Part shown: positions 17,633 to 27,426 of the stretch, piece after piece | How positions within the stretch are numbered: position 1 is the stretch's first letter | How the letters are laid out: every line of letters starts with the position of its first letter | Program-made: the position numbers and the translations under genes | Source of the DNA: Epilithonimonas hominis | Lineage (GTDB): Bacteria; Bacteroidota; Bacteroidia; Flavobacteriales; Weeksellaceae | Length of the DNA stretch: 64,000 nt | Assembly: GCF_003730015.1 (NCBI RefSeq) | Contig: NZ_RJTU01000034.1 | Coordinates: 62,001-126,000, forward strand | Direction of reading: 5' to 3' | Notes under the pieces: generated by a model | Database searches by the model: none | What the model was told of the DNA's origin: nothing | The model's input: the letters and a program-made list of their open reading frames with translations, nothing else

Positions 17633-18670
17633 TTATTTAATGATTTCTGTTTTGAATACTTCATCGTAGTTATGGAAACAGTTGTTGATAAAACCTTGCT
17701 CCTCCATCCACTTGTCGCTGTAAACTTTCGTAATATAGCGTGAGCCGTGGTCTGGGAAAATCAACACAATTAAATCATCTTCTTTAAACTCGTGCGAATT
17801 CGCATACTGAATCAAAGCCTGAGTTACAGCTCCAGTTGTATAACCACCCATAATCGCTTCCTTCAATGCAATCTCCCGAGTTCTGTAAGCCGACATTTCG
17901 TCATTTACTCTTACAAACTCATCGATTCTATCAAATAAAAGAGCTCCCGGAATTAGATTTTTTCCAAGACCTTCAATCTGATAAGGATGGATTTCTGTTT
18001 TGTTAATTTTTCCTGTATCGTGGTAAGTTTTCAGGATAGACCCGTCTGCATCTACACCTATTATTTTGATGTCAGGATTTTGTTCTTTTAGGTATTTTGC
18101 AGAACCGGAAAGCGTTCCTCCGGTTCCTGTGCAGGCAAAAAGATGGGTGATTTTGCCTTCAGTCTGTTTCCAGATTTCCGGACCTGTTGTCTGATAATGG
18201 GCATCAATATTTAATTCGTTAAAATATTGATTAATATATACAGAATTTGGAGTTTCTTTCGCAATTCTTTTTGCAACTTCGTAGTAAGATCTCGGGTCAT
18301 CTGCCGGGACAGATGCTGGGCACACATATACTGTTGCACCTAAAGCTTTCAAATAAGCGATTTTTTCAGCTTTCGTTTTGTCACTCACGGCGAGGATACA
18401 TTTGTAACCTTTGACGATACATACCATAGCTATGGAAAAACCTGTGTTGCCAGAAGTGGTTTCTACAATTACAGAATCTGATTTAAGGATGCCTTGTTTT
18501 TCTGCATTTTCTATAATATGCAGCGCAATTCTGTCTTTTGTAGAATGTCCCGGATTATAAGACTCCAGCTTAGCATACACTGTTGCAGGAATGTCCTTGG
18601 TAACTTGGTTTAGCTTGACTAACGGTGAGTTGCCAATCAAACCAAGAATATTATCGTGTACATTCATCAT
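17633..18670 (-). CDS. PLP-dependent cysteine synthase family protein; candidate cysteate synthase
   Basis: The protein of 345 residues is a fold-type II PLP enzyme. The Schiff-base lysine is in HSTKDRIA (Lys45), the substrate loop is TSGNTGFS, and the phosphate-binding loop is CTGTGGTLSG. It resembles cysteine synthase and cystathionine beta-synthase catalytic domains but has a distinct C terminus rich in Phe and Asn. Its position just before the probable cysteate acyltransferase suggests that it makes L-cysteate from an activated serine and sulfite. That is an inference; ordinary cysteine synthase remains possible. ATG at 18670 is preferred to an upstream TTG at 18706. Confidence 0.72.
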   Translation of the reverse strand: MMNVHDNILGLIGNSPLVKLNQVTKDIPATVYAKLESYNPGHSTKDRIALHIIENAEKQGILKSDSVIVETTSGNTGFSIAMVCIVKGYKCILAVSDKTKAEKIAYLKALGATVYVCPASVPADDPRSYYEVAKRIAKETPNSVYINQYFNELNIDAHYQTTGPEIWKQTEGKITHLFACTGTGGTLSGSAKYLKEQNPDIKIIGVDADGSILKTYHDTGKINKTEIHPYQIEGLGKNLIPGALLFDRIDEFVRVNDEMSAYRTREIALKEAIMGGYTTGAVTQALIQYANSHEFKEDDLIVLIFPDHGSRYITKVYSDKWMEEQGFINNCFHNYDEVFKTEIIK

Positions 18671-18887
18671 TTTATAATCATTTTTTCTCTCAAAAACTGT
18701 CTGCAAAAGTAAAAAAAAAATTGCAATGTTTTTACTTTTGAGCCGTGAATCTTACTTTGTATAATTTTTTTAGTAATATTTCAATTGTTTTCTGCTATTT
18801 TCAAAATATATACCAATATTTAATTTTTGTTAAAAACCCAAATAACTGAATCAAAAACGTTAATTTCGCCGTTATTTCATTTTCCTT

Positions 18888-21800
18888 ATGAAGAATTGGA
18901 CTTTTAAACAATGGAACACCATTCTCGGGTGGGTAGTTTTCGTTATTGCACTTATTACATATCTTTCAACCATTGAACCTAATTTTAGTTTCTGGGATTG
19001 TGGGGAGTATATTTCTTCCGCAGTAAAACTGGAGGTTACTCACGCACCAGGAGCTGCGTTATTTCAATTGGTTGGTGCTGTTGTTGCATTGTTTGCGTTT
19101 GGCGATGGTCAACATTATTCGTTGGTGATTAATGCAATGTCTGCTTTGTTTAGTGCATTTACAATTCTGTTTTTATTCTGGACTATTACACATCTTGTAA
19201 GAAGATTACTGAATAAAGAATTCGAAAATATAACGATTGCCGAAGAGATCGCAACCTTATTTGCAGGAGCAGTTGGTGCTTTATGTTTTACATTTTCAGA
19301 CACATTTTGGTTTTCTGCGGTTGAAGGTGAGGTTTATGCGATGGCAAGTATGTTTATTGCATTGATTGTCTGGCTAATAACAAAATGGGAAAACGAATAT
19401 CTTGAAAAAGATAACGAAAGATGGATTATCCTTTTATTTTTTATAATTGGTTTGTCCGTAGGTGTGCATATGATGTGTATGTTAGCGCTGCCAGCAGTTT
19501 GTTTGATTTACTATACAAGACACTATAAATTCACTTGGAAATCATTTTTGATAGCAAATGCGGTAACGTTGGTTATTCTTGCCATTGTATTCAAAATTAT
19601 TTTTCCTGTGATAATGACTTTATTCGGGAAATCTGAAATATTCTTTGTTAACGGATTAGGTTTGCCTTTCCATTCAGGGACAGTTTTCGCATTTGTTATT
19701 TTGGTTGTTCTTTGTTATTTGTTCATCACTTACACAAGAAAAACAGGGAAATCATTATACCAAACCATTGCATTATCAGTAGTGTATATGATGATTGGAT
19801 TCTCTTGCTGGTTGGTAATCCCAATCCGAGCAATCGCCAATCCGCCAATGAACCTTAATGACCCAGACAATGCTTTGGGGATGTTGGATTATTATAATCG
19901 TGAACAATACGGGGATTGGCCAACTTTGTACGGTCAAAATTATACCGCGTATCTTGACCCGAATGGAATTCAGAAAAACGAAGACGGAAGTTACAAAACC
20001 GAAAAAACAGGTGATACTTACGAGAAAGATGCGACAACAGGACAATATCGTAAAGTAGGAGAAAAGTTTAATTATGTTTTTAGTAAAGAGCACGTTGGTT
20101 TCTTACCAAGGATGTTCAGTGAAGATAAATCGGTAATGCCAAATTATATTTCGATGTACGGCGCACCAGATTTCACGTTCAATTATGGAAATGAGCAGGT
20201 TGCTGAAAGTCCGGAAGCAAAACAGTTCTTTGATGAACTTCGTCAAAAATATGAGAACGGAACTATCAAAATGGATGATTATCTGAAAGCGAAACAATTC
20301 GGAATTATCAATGTTCAAAAACCGACATTAGCTCAGAATTTGGATTACTTCATCACGTTCCAGAACTACTATTATTTCGGAAGATATCTGCTTTGGAATT
20401 TTGCAGGTCGCCAGAATGATGTAGAAGGGCATATGGAAAATACCAATGGAAACTTCATCACAGGTATTTCTTTCATCGATAATAATATATGGGGAGATCA
20501 AAGCGAAATGCCGGCTAAATTCCAGAATGAAAGTACCGTTAAGTTCTTTATGTTGCCTTTGATATTAGGATTATTAGGATTTTTCTTCCAACTGAACAGA
20601 GATTTCGGAAGATTCTATGCGATATTGTCTTTATTCATTTTAACAAGTGTCGGGATTGTATTTTACACAGGGATGAAACCTTTTGAACCTCGTGAAAGAG
20701 ATTATGCGATGGTTGGTTCCTTCTATGCCTTTGCAATTTGGATTGGTCTTGGCGTTGCAGCTATTTATTGGCTTCTTCAGAAAAAAATCAAGACTAAATC
20801 AGCTCAGATTATCGTAGGAGTTGTATTGTTAGGAATTCCTTTTATGATGGGCTTCCAAAACTACAATGTTCACGATAGAAGTGGTCGTTATGCAGCTTAC
20901 GATTATGCGTATTCAAGTTTAAAATCTTTGCCGAAAGACGGAATAATGTTCGTTTACGGTGATAATGATACGTATCCAGTCTGGGCGATTCAGGAAACTG
21001 AGGAGTTCCGTAAAGATGTCAAAGTAGTGAACTTCACATTACTTTCAACACCCTGGAATATCGACCAAGTGAAGAGAAGAACCTACGACTCAATGCCTGT
21101 TCCATCCACTTTGACCCACGAGGATTACAGAGAAGGTTCTAATGATCAGGTTTATCTGATGTCAAAAGATGACTGGAGTAATATCTTCGCCAATTTAAAA
21201 GACCAGGGCGCTCCGGATACAGAATTGGCAGCTTTCAGAAAATATCTTACACAGGATTCTATGACATTGAAGGAGGCGGTAAACTTTCTTAAAATGAAAT
21301 CGCCTGAAAAAGACGAGATTGTGAAAATGATTTTTGGAGAAGAGCGTTATGAAAAATTCAACTTCCTTCCGGTTTCCAAATTTGTACTGCCAGTGAATGT
21401 GAATAATGCTGTGAAATCTGGAATTATCACACCAGCCGAAGCGCAGAAAGCAGAAAAGCAAATCGTCATCGATTATAAAGGTTCTAGTATGTTCAAGAAT
21501 AATATGATGATGTTGGATATTCTGGCAAACTTCGATTGGAAACGTCCAATCAACTTTTCAAGTGGCGGGATTTATGACGGAAGCAATCTATTCTTCCTTT
21601 CGAATTATCTTAAGTTTGATGGATTCAGCTATAGATTGGTTCCTATTAAAACTGAAGAATCTCCAGATGGCGAATTGGGAATGGTGAATGCGGACGAACT
21701 TTATAATGTAGTTAAAAATTACAGATGGGGTAATTTCAAAGATTTGAAAGTCCATTTTGATGAGACTTGTACACAGAATATCATCGGTTACAGATCATCG

Positions 21801-22373
21801 GCAAGTAGAGCTGCTGAGGCTTTGGTTCTTAAAGGCGAAAAACAAAAAGCCATTGAGGTTCTGGATTTGGCAAGCAGAGAAATTCCGGTCGTAAAATATA
21901 ATGACCCAAGGTCTTTGAGTTCTATTGTTTACGCCTATATCGTAGCAGGACAGGAGCAAAAAGGACTTAAACTGGCAGAAGACCTCAAAAAAGGAATCTT
22001 CGAAGAGTATGATTATTACACCAGATTATCGCCAAAATTCCAAGTTTATGCAGCAAGACAGATGAAAACCAAACCAATGGAATATTCCCTTGTTGTTGGC
22101 GCAGTTTCCGATGCGTATAACAAAATTGGTCAGAAAGATAAAGGTTACCAATATCTTGTCAACTCTCTGAATGTCATTGATAAACGATTCAATACATTTA
22201 TCAAAGATTTGCAGGAGATGGGAAAAGAAAAGGCTTTCAAAAAAGCAGATGATGTACAGAAAGTAACATCGTTCTATTCTTATCTGTTCGATATTATGAA
22301 AGATTACGACACGACTTACGAAGCCGAAAAGATGGATAACATCACAAAACAATTGATGAAAGTCACTCAGTAA
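18888..22373 (+). CDS. DUF2723 / glycosyltransferase family 117 membrane protein
   Basis: This 1161-residue protein is the TMEM260-like GT-C glycosyltransferase of Bacteroidota. The first extracytoplasmic loop carries FWDCGEYISSA, where acidic residues match the GT-C catalytic position. About a dozen hydrophobic segments fill residues 12-330 and 560-680. A large soluble C-terminal half follows, with helical repeats near 960-1130 that look TPR-like (AAEALVLKGEKQKAIEVLDLA). Human TMEM260 is an O-mannosyltransferase, so a role in protein O-glycosylation at the inner membrane is plausible. It has its own terminator and no co-directional partner closely spaced. Confidence 0.87.
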   Translation: MKNWTFKQWNTILGWVVFVIALITYLSTIEPNFSFWDCGEYISSAVKLEVTHAPGAALFQLVGAVVALFAFGDGQHYSLVINAMSALFSAFTILFLFWTITHLVRRLLNKEFENITIAEEIATLFAGAVGALCFTFSDTFWFSAVEGEVYAMASMFIALIVWLITKWENEYLEKDNERWIILLFFIIGLSVGVHMMCMLALPAVCLIYYTRHYKFTWKSFLIANAVTLVILAIVFKIIFPVIMTLFGKSEIFFVNGLGLPFHSGTVFAFVILVVLCYLFITYTRKTGKSLYQTIALSVVYMMIGFSCWLVIPIRAIANPPMNLNDPDNALGMLDYYNREQYGDWPTLYGQNYTAYLDPNGIQKNEDGSYKTEKTGDTYEKDATTGQYRKVGEKFNYVFSKEHVGFLPRMFSEDKSVMPNYISMYGAPDFTFNYGNEQVAESPEAKQFFDELRQKYENGTIKMDDYLKAKQFGIINVQKPTLAQNLDYFITFQNYYYFGRYLLWNFAGRQNDVEGHMENTNGNFITGISFIDNNIWGDQSEMPAKFQNESTVKFFMLPLILGLLGFFFQLNRDFGRFYAILSLFILTSVGIVFYTGMKPFEPRERDYAMVGSFYAFAIWIGLGVAAIYWLLQKKIKTKSAQIIVGVVLLGIPFMMGFQNYNVHDRSGRYAAYDYAYSSLKSLPKDGIMFVYGDNDTYPVWAIQETEEFRKDVKVVNFTLLSTPWNIDQVKRRTYDSMPVPSTLTHEDYREGSNDQVYLMSKDDWSNIFANLKDQGAPDTELAAFRKYLTQDSMTLKEAVNFLKMKSPEKDEIVKMIFGEERYEKFNFLPVSKFVLPVNVNNAVKSGIITPAEAQKAEKQIVIDYKGSSMFKNNMMMLDILANFDWKRPINFSSGGIYDGSNLFFLSNYLKFDGFSYRLVPIKTEESPDGELGMVNADELYNVVKNYRWGNFKDLKVHFDETCTQNIIGYRSSASRAAEALVLKGEKQKAIEVLDLASREIPVVKYNDPRSLSSIVYAYIVAGQEQKGLKLAEDLKKGIFEEYDYYTRLSPKFQVYAARQMKTKPMEYSLVVGAVSDAYNKIGQKDKGYQYLVNSLNVIDKRFNTFIKDLQEMGKEKAFKKADDVQKVTSFYSYLFDIMKDYDTTYEAEKMDNITKQLMKVTQ

Positions 22374-22380
22374 ATAAATT

Positions 22381-22412
22381 AAACGTCTCGATATTTCGGG
22401 ACGTTTTTATTT
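22381..22412 (+). terminator. Rho-independent terminator
   Basis: AAACGTCTCG / CGGGACGTTT, with one G-T pair and a short AT loop, runs into a T-rich tail directly after the GT117 stop. Confidence 0.85.
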
Positions 22413-22473
22413 TATAATTTTAGCAAGATTTTTTAGAAGCATTTAAAATTTATCATTAAAAATCTAAAATTCT

Positions 22474-23004
22474 ATGAAGTACTGTGCTTTTCTCCGTGGT
22501 GTGAATGTCAAAGGGACCAATATGAAAATGGCAGATGTATGCAAAGTTTTTTCAGAGGCAGGTGTTCAAAATGTATCTTCGGTTTTGGCAAGTGGAAATA
22601 TTTTGTTTAAATCTGATAAAGACTCTGTAGAATTGAAGAAGATTTTGGAAAAAGCAATGTCAGGCCATTTCAATTACGAAGCTTTTCTCTTTATTAAGGA
22701 CGAAGACGAAATCAACGACATTTTAAAAAATGCCCCATTTCCGCCAATAGAAAATTTCCACAGTTATATTTTTCTGGGTTCAGAAAAAGTAGAAGAAACT
22801 TTGTTGGAAGAATTTGATAAATCAAGTAAAGCAAAAGGTGAGAAAGGTAAAATCATTAACCAAATATTCTATTGGCAAGTTCCGAAAGGACAGACTTTGC
22901 TTTCTGATTTCGGGAAAGTTCTGGGCAAGAAAAGCTTGAAAGATAAAATGACGAGTAGAAATGCCAATACGTTTGAAAAGATTATTAATAAATTCAATAA
23001 ATAG
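22474..23004 (+). CDS. DUF1697 domain-containing protein
   Basis: The 176-residue protein matches the DUF1697 family throughout. The hallmark N terminus CAFLRGVNVKGTNMKMADV is followed by VLASGNILFKS and a C-terminal TSRNANTFEKI. Family members are small cytoplasmic alpha/beta proteins of unknown function. It lies between the GT117 terminator and a likely promoter of kdsA, so it is probably transcribed alone. Confidence 0.88.
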   Translation: MKYCAFLRGVNVKGTNMKMADVCKVFSEAGVQNVSSVLASGNILFKSDKDSVELKKILEKAMSGHFNYEAFLFIKDEDEINDILKNAPFPPIENFHSYIFLGSEKVEETLLEEFDKSSKAKGEKGKIINQIFYWQVPKGQTLLSDFGKVLGKKSLKDKMTSRNANTFEKIINKFNK

Positions 23005-23061
23005 ATAATTTCAACCCTTTCGATAGTTTGAGTTGGAAAAGGTTTTCCTGCATTAATTCCG

Positions 23062-23069
23062 TATATTTG
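23062..23069 (+). promoter_or_regulatory. Likely -7 promoter box for kdsA
   Basis: TATATTTG matches the TAnnTTTG consensus 56 bases before the kdsA ATG. A TTTG lies at 23027, farther upstream than usual, so the -33 element is uncertain. Confidence 0.4.
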
Positions 23070-23124
23070 TATTCGATTTTCAGACCATCTATCATCTGGA
23101 ATTTTATAATTTAAAATCAAAAAA

Positions 23125-23934
23125 ATGATACAATATTTAGATAACATTCATCACAAAGATTCCAAGAACTTTTTCCTGATTGCAGGACCTTGCGCTATCG
23201 AAGATGAAACTATGGCTTTGCGGATTGCCGAACACATTGTGAAACTTTCTGACAAATACAATATTCCTTACATCTTCAAAGGGTCTTTCAGAAAAGCGAA
23301 CAGAAGCCGTGTAGATTCTTTCACAGGAATCGGCGACGAGAAAGCTTTGAAGATTCTTAGAAAAGTAGGAGAGACCTTCAACGTTCCTACGACAACAGAT
23401 ATTCACGAGAATGGTCACGCGGCTTTGGCTGCAGAATATGTGGATGTGTTGCAAATCCCGGCTTTCTTGGTTAGACAAACCGATTTGTTGATTGCAGCGG
23501 CAGAAACTGGAAAAGCTGTGACGCTTAAAAAAGGACAATTTCTTTCTCCTGAGGCAATGAAATTTGCTGTTCAAAAAGTAAAAGATTCCGGAAACGATAA
23601 AACAGCAATTATAGAAAGAGGGAATACTTTTGGTTACAGCGATTTAGTAGTAGATTTCCGTGGGATCCCGACAATGAGAGAATATTCTCCGGTAATTTTG
23701 GATGTGACACATTCTCTTCAACAGCCGAATCAAAATTCGGGTGTTACTGGCGGAAGACCAGAATTGATTGAAACTATTGCAAAAGCGGGAATCGCAGTCG
23801 GAGCTGACGGATTATTCATCGAAACTCATCCAGACCCTTCTGTAGCAAAATCAGATGGTGCGAATATGTTGAAATTAGATTTGCTTGATGATTTGCTCGG
23901 GAAGCTGACAAGAATCAGAGAAGCGATATTATAA
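23125..23934 (+). CDS. kdsA: 3-deoxy-8-phosphooctulonate synthase
   Basis: The 269-residue TIM-barrel enzyme condenses phosphoenolpyruvate with arabinose 5-phosphate to give KDO 8-phosphate for lipopolysaccharide. Signature segments are FLIAGPCAIED, FKGSFRKANRSR, TTDIHE and the late GLFIETHPDPSVAKSDG. The Cys in AGPCAIE occupies the metal-ligand position of the metal-dependent KdsA class (as in Aquifex), whereas E. coli-type enzymes have Asn. It is therefore predicted to need a divalent metal. A terminator follows within ten bases. Confidence 0.93.
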   Translation: MIQYLDNIHHKDSKNFFLIAGPCAIEDETMALRIAEHIVKLSDKYNIPYIFKGSFRKANRSRVDSFTGIGDEKALKILRKVGETFNVPTTTDIHENGHAALAAEYVDVLQIPAFLVRQTDLLIAAAETGKAVTLKKGQFLSPEAMKFAVQKVKDSGNDKTAIIERGNTFGYSDLVVDFRGIPTMREYSPVILDVTHSLQQPNQNSGVTGGRPELIETIAKAGIAVGADGLFIETHPDPSVAKSDGANMLKLDLLDDLLGKLTRIREAIL

Positions 23935-23940
23935 AGTAGA

Positions 23941-23968
23941 AAGTCCGATTGATTCGGGCTTTTTTTTA
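23941..23968 (+). terminator. Rho-independent terminator
   Basis: AGTCCGA / TCGGGCT stem, one G-T pair, followed by eight T residues after kdsA. Confidence 0.82.
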
Positions 23969-24152
23969 TGTCTTGAAGTGCGAATATTTAGAACTTTGAC
24001 TTAAAATTTCTTAATTCATCCGCAAATATTCTGAAACAAATTGATTTTCTGCATAACAATTACAAATATTCTTTCGTTCTTTAGATTAATTGTTATTTTT
24101 GCTCAACCAAGGATATTTCAAAATATAAAATCGATAATAAAAAACTACAACA

Positions 24153-26600
24153 TTGAAAAATTATATTCTCTTAATTCTTTTCTATTTGCCAGTTTTGGCA
24201 TTTTCTCAAATCAATTTAAAAGTTCTGGACGAAGACGGAAAATCTGTTTCCGAAGCTGAGGTTACTTATAACGACCAAACTTATCAAACCGATAAAAATG
24301 GTTTTGTAAAAATCCCGCTCGCAGATTCTGAACAAACTTTGAGCGTACAAAAATTGAACTTCAAAGGTTTTTCTAAAACGATCAAAACATCACCAAAAAC
24401 TCAAAGCGTTAATGTTCTTTTTTTACCTGTCGTTAATGCTACGGAGATTCAGGAAGTTGTTTTCCAGAAAAAGGGAATCCGTAAAACCAATGACCTAACT
24501 TCGGTAGAGATTTCTGTGAAAGAAGCGAGAGAAGTAGCGTCTTTAGGAGGCGGAGTAGAAGGCCTTTTGAAAAGTTTGCCTTCTGTCAATTCCAATTCCG
24601 AGTTGTCTTCTCAAATTATGGTACGAGGCGGAAATTATGATGAGAACTTAATTTATATTAATGATGTTGAGCTTTATCGTCCATTTTTAATTCGTAACTC
24701 TTTGCAGGAAGGGATGAGTATCATTAATCCGGATATGGTTGGGATGATTAACTTCTCTGCTGGTGGTTTCGAACCAAGATATGGTGATAAAATGTCATCT
24801 GCGCTTAATATCTATTACAGACAACCAGAGAAATTTGAACTTTCAGGAGAAGCAAGTTTGATTGGTGGAAGATTAACCACTGGCTTTGCATCGAAAGATA
24901 AAAAATTCACAGGATTAGTTTCTGCCAGATATAGAAATACAAACCTTGTTCTTAATACTTTGAATGAAGATACAGATTTCAATCCGAGATATATGGATTT
25001 GCAGACTTATCTTAATTATCAGTTCAATGAAAAATGGTCTGTGTCTTTCTTAGGCTATTATGCAAAGAACGATTATCAGATGGTTCCGAAGCAAAAAGAA
25101 GTAGATTTTGGAAGTCTTTTACAACCTTTGAGATTGACAGTTTTCTACAACGGACAAGAAGATGATCAGTACAAAAATATGATGGGAACGGTAAGTGTTA
25201 ACTTCAAACCTAGTAAAAAATGGCAATTTAGTTTAGATAATTTTGCTTATCAGAACAGAGAAAGAGAATATTATTCTTTGGCTTCTGGTTACATTTTGGA
25301 AGCGTTTGATGAGGAAGGAAATCCTGTTGCTGGTTATGATGCTGGTGGTCAGATTGACCACGCACGAAATGACTTATTAGTTAGAGTGGCTGGTTCACAA
25401 TTCAGAACGAGATTTTCTCCAGATGTAAACACAGATATTGAAGTTGGTGTAAAATATGAACGAGAAACCATCAAAGATTTTACCAATGAGTGGCAATTTG
25501 TAGATTCTATCGGGTATAGCACGCCTAGAGATTTCGTAATCCCAGGAAATCTTGATACTTCTGCGCTTAATCTTAAGTATTATATAGCAGGACAAAATCA
25601 TATTACACCGACAAGGATTTCTGCATATGCTCAATTCTCCAAAAAATTTATGTGGGGAAGTAATAAAATCTCTGTCAATGGTGGAGCTAGGGTTCAGAAT
25701 TGGAGTTTTACCAAAGAGACATTGTTCTCTCCAAGAGCGCAATTTGCGATCAAACCAGATTGGGATATGGATATGTTGTTCCGAGTTTCTGGAGGTGTTT
25801 ACTATCAGGCGCCTTTCTATAAAGAGATTAAGGATTTGACAGGCGCTTTCAACTCAGACATCAGAGCTCAAAAATCTTATCAAATTATCATTGCCAACGA
25901 CTACGAATTCAAGATTGGAAATAACGATAACAGAAAGCCTTTCAAATTGACTACGGAAGCTTACTACAAGAAAATGGAGAATTTGATTCCATATTATTTG
26001 GATAATGTAAGAGTAAGATATGCTGGTAAAAATAATGCGGAAGGTTATGCTTATGGTTTGGATGCTAGATTATTCGGTCAATTTGTTCCCGGAGTAGATT
26101 CTTGGATTTCTGCAAGTTATGCCAGAGTTTATGAAAATATTGAAGGAATGGGCTATATTCCAAGACCTACAGACCAGCGTTTCCGTTTTTCTATGTTCTA
26201 CCAAGATTATATGCCGAAGTTTCCAAGTATGAGAGTTAATTTGACTTTGACTTATGCCAGCGGATTGCCTTCTGGAACGCCAGTTTTATTTGATGCTGCA
26301 GGTTTGCCGGATTATTTGGCGGCTTACCGTTATCAAAAAACTTTGCCAGCTTATAAGCGTGTTGATATTGGTTTGACTAAGGTTTTCATCGATCAGAAAG
26401 ACAATAAAGCAAGTGGTAATTTCTGGGGCAAATTCAAGGAATTGACTTTGGGTGTTCAGATTTTCAATGCTTTTAATATCAATAATACGATTGCCAATCA
26501 ATGGATCAGCGATGTGAATTCTTCACCTCAATTATACTATCCAGTTCCTGTAAGATTGACGGGAAGATTCTTCAATGTTAAATTGGAATTCAAATTGTAA
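24153..26600 (+). CDS. TonB-dependent receptor with N-terminal carboxypeptidase-regulatory-like domain
   Basis: This 815-residue outer-membrane protein has a signal peptide (to about residue 18, LAFSQ) and a short CarboxypepD_reg-like beta domain (about 20-95). A plug domain (about 105-225) contains LKSLPSVN, IMVRGGNYDENLIYIND and ISFSAGG-like segments (INFSAGGFEPRYGDKMSS). The barrel runs to the end, closing NVKLEFKL. It is the stand-alone type, not SusC: there is no SusD gene next door. The start is TTG at 24153, with the signal peptide beginning immediately. The substrate is unknown. Confidence 0.87.
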   Translation: MKNYILLILFYLPVLAFSQINLKVLDEDGKSVSEAEVTYNDQTYQTDKNGFVKIPLADSEQTLSVQKLNFKGFSKTIKTSPKTQSVNVLFLPVVNATEIQEVVFQKKGIRKTNDLTSVEISVKEAREVASLGGGVEGLLKSLPSVNSNSELSSQIMVRGGNYDENLIYINDVELYRPFLIRNSLQEGMSIINPDMVGMINFSAGGFEPRYGDKMSSALNIYYRQPEKFELSGEASLIGGRLTTGFASKDKKFTGLVSARYRNTNLVLNTLNEDTDFNPRYMDLQTYLNYQFNEKWSVSFLGYYAKNDYQMVPKQKEVDFGSLLQPLRLTVFYNGQEDDQYKNMMGTVSVNFKPSKKWQFSLDNFAYQNREREYYSLASGYILEAFDEEGNPVAGYDAGGQIDHARNDLLVRVAGSQFRTRFSPDVNTDIEVGVKYERETIKDFTNEWQFVDSIGYSTPRDFVIPGNLDTSALNLKYYIAGQNHITPTRISAYAQFSKKFMWGSNKISVNGGARVQNWSFTKETLFSPRAQFAIKPDWDMDMLFRVSGGVYYQAPFYKEIKDLTGAFNSDIRAQKSYQIIIANDYEFKIGNNDNRKPFKLTTEAYYKKMENLIPYYLDNVRVRYAGKNNAEGYAYGLDARLFGQFVPGVDSWISASYARVYENIEGMGYIPRPTDQRFRFSMFYQDYMPKFPSMRVNLTLTYASGLPSGTPVLFDAAGLPDYLAAYRYQKTLPAYKRVDIGLTKVFIDQKDNKASGNFWGKFKELTLGVQIFNAFNINNTIANQWISDVNSSPQLYYPVPVRLTGRFFNVKLEFKL

Positions 26601-26625
26601 AATAAAGTTACATCAATAAAAAATG

Positions 26626-26650
26626 AAAGCTTCCAAATTTAGGAAGCTTT
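26626..26650. terminator. Bidirectional terminator
   Basis: AAAGCTTCC / GGAAGCTTT stem between the convergent TonB receptor and C40 peptidase genes, with A- and T-rich flanks. Confidence 0.75.
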
Positions 26651-26679
26651 TGCTTTATAATTAAGAAGTAAAATATGGG

Positions 26680-27396
26680 TTAAAAATAAGACCTGATAAA
26701 CCTTAGTATATGCGTGTGCCTGTTCTGATCTTTGTTGAAAATACCTGTGGAATCCAAACTGTCAATTCTTACCTTTCCGTGCGCGTGGATGATTTTTTGG
26801 TCTGCTAAGATAATCCCAACGTGATGTATTCTTCCTTCTTTATTTTCAAAGAAGGCAAGGTCGCCAGGTTTAGCTTCTTCAATAAAAGTTAAAGCATCTC
26901 CAATTTCTGCTTGCTGATAGGCGTCTCTCGGAATTTTAATACCGTGAATTTTATAAATAATCTGAGTGAAACCACTACAATCGATTCCGAAAAAGCTTTT
27001 TCCGCCCCATAAATAAGGAACATTTAGGAATTCTTTGGCGCAGTTGACAATGCTTTCACTGAGGTCACGTCCACGAGTGGGCGCAGTTGTTTCAAAATTG
27101 ACTTCGGAACCCATTGATAATAGCACTTTTCCACTCTCCGTCATTGTAGATTGGAAAGGCTCTTTCACAAGATTTCTTTTTCTTGATACAACGAATTCAT
27201 CAGAAACGGGCGAAATTTGTTTTGTGTCCATCCAAGCTTCGTAGTTGTCGTAATGGGTTTTTATCTTCGTCCAATTATCTTTAACTTCCAGAATATCCGC
27301 AGATTCTCCGTAAAGAAGTTGCGATACGATTTCGCTTTTGTCAGAACTGTCCGCTCTCAATGGTGCGATGGAAACATTGCAAATTCCTTTTGTCAT
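26680..27396 (-). CDS. C40 (NlpC/P60) peptidase with N-terminal SH3-like domain
   Basis: This 238-residue protein has a bacterial SH3-like region (about 1-75) and a C-terminal NlpC/P60 domain (about 110-238). The catalytic Cys is in GIDCSGFTQ, the first His in HHVGIIL and the second in IIHAHG. Such enzymes cut gamma-D-Glu-diamino acid bonds in peptidoglycan peptides. No signal peptide is visible, which suggests a cytoplasmic role in muropeptide recycling, as for the dipeptidyl-peptidase VI type. The ATG at 27396 is preferred to TTG at 27405. The O-methyltransferase gene lies just upstream on the same strand. Confidence 0.85.
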   Translation of the reverse strand: MTKGICNVSIAPLRADSSDKSEIVSQLLYGESADILEVKDNWTKIKTHYDNYEAWMDTKQISPVSDEFVVSRKRNLVKEPFQSTMTESGKVLLSMGSEVNFETTAPTRGRDLSESIVNCAKEFLNVPYLWGGKSFFGIDCSGFTQIIYKIHGIKIPRDAYQQAEIGDALTFIEEAKPGDLAFFENKEGRIHHVGIILADQKIIHAHGKVRIDSLDSTGIFNKDQNRHTHILRFIRSYF

Positions 27397-27426
27397 TTCA
27401 ATCAATTATGAATTTAAAAATACGAA

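Noticed and set aside
18888-22373. Naming the GT117 protein a peptide transporter because of its many membrane segments
   Set aside because: The FWDCGEYI loop and the soluble C-terminal half match DUF2723/TMEM260, not transporters.
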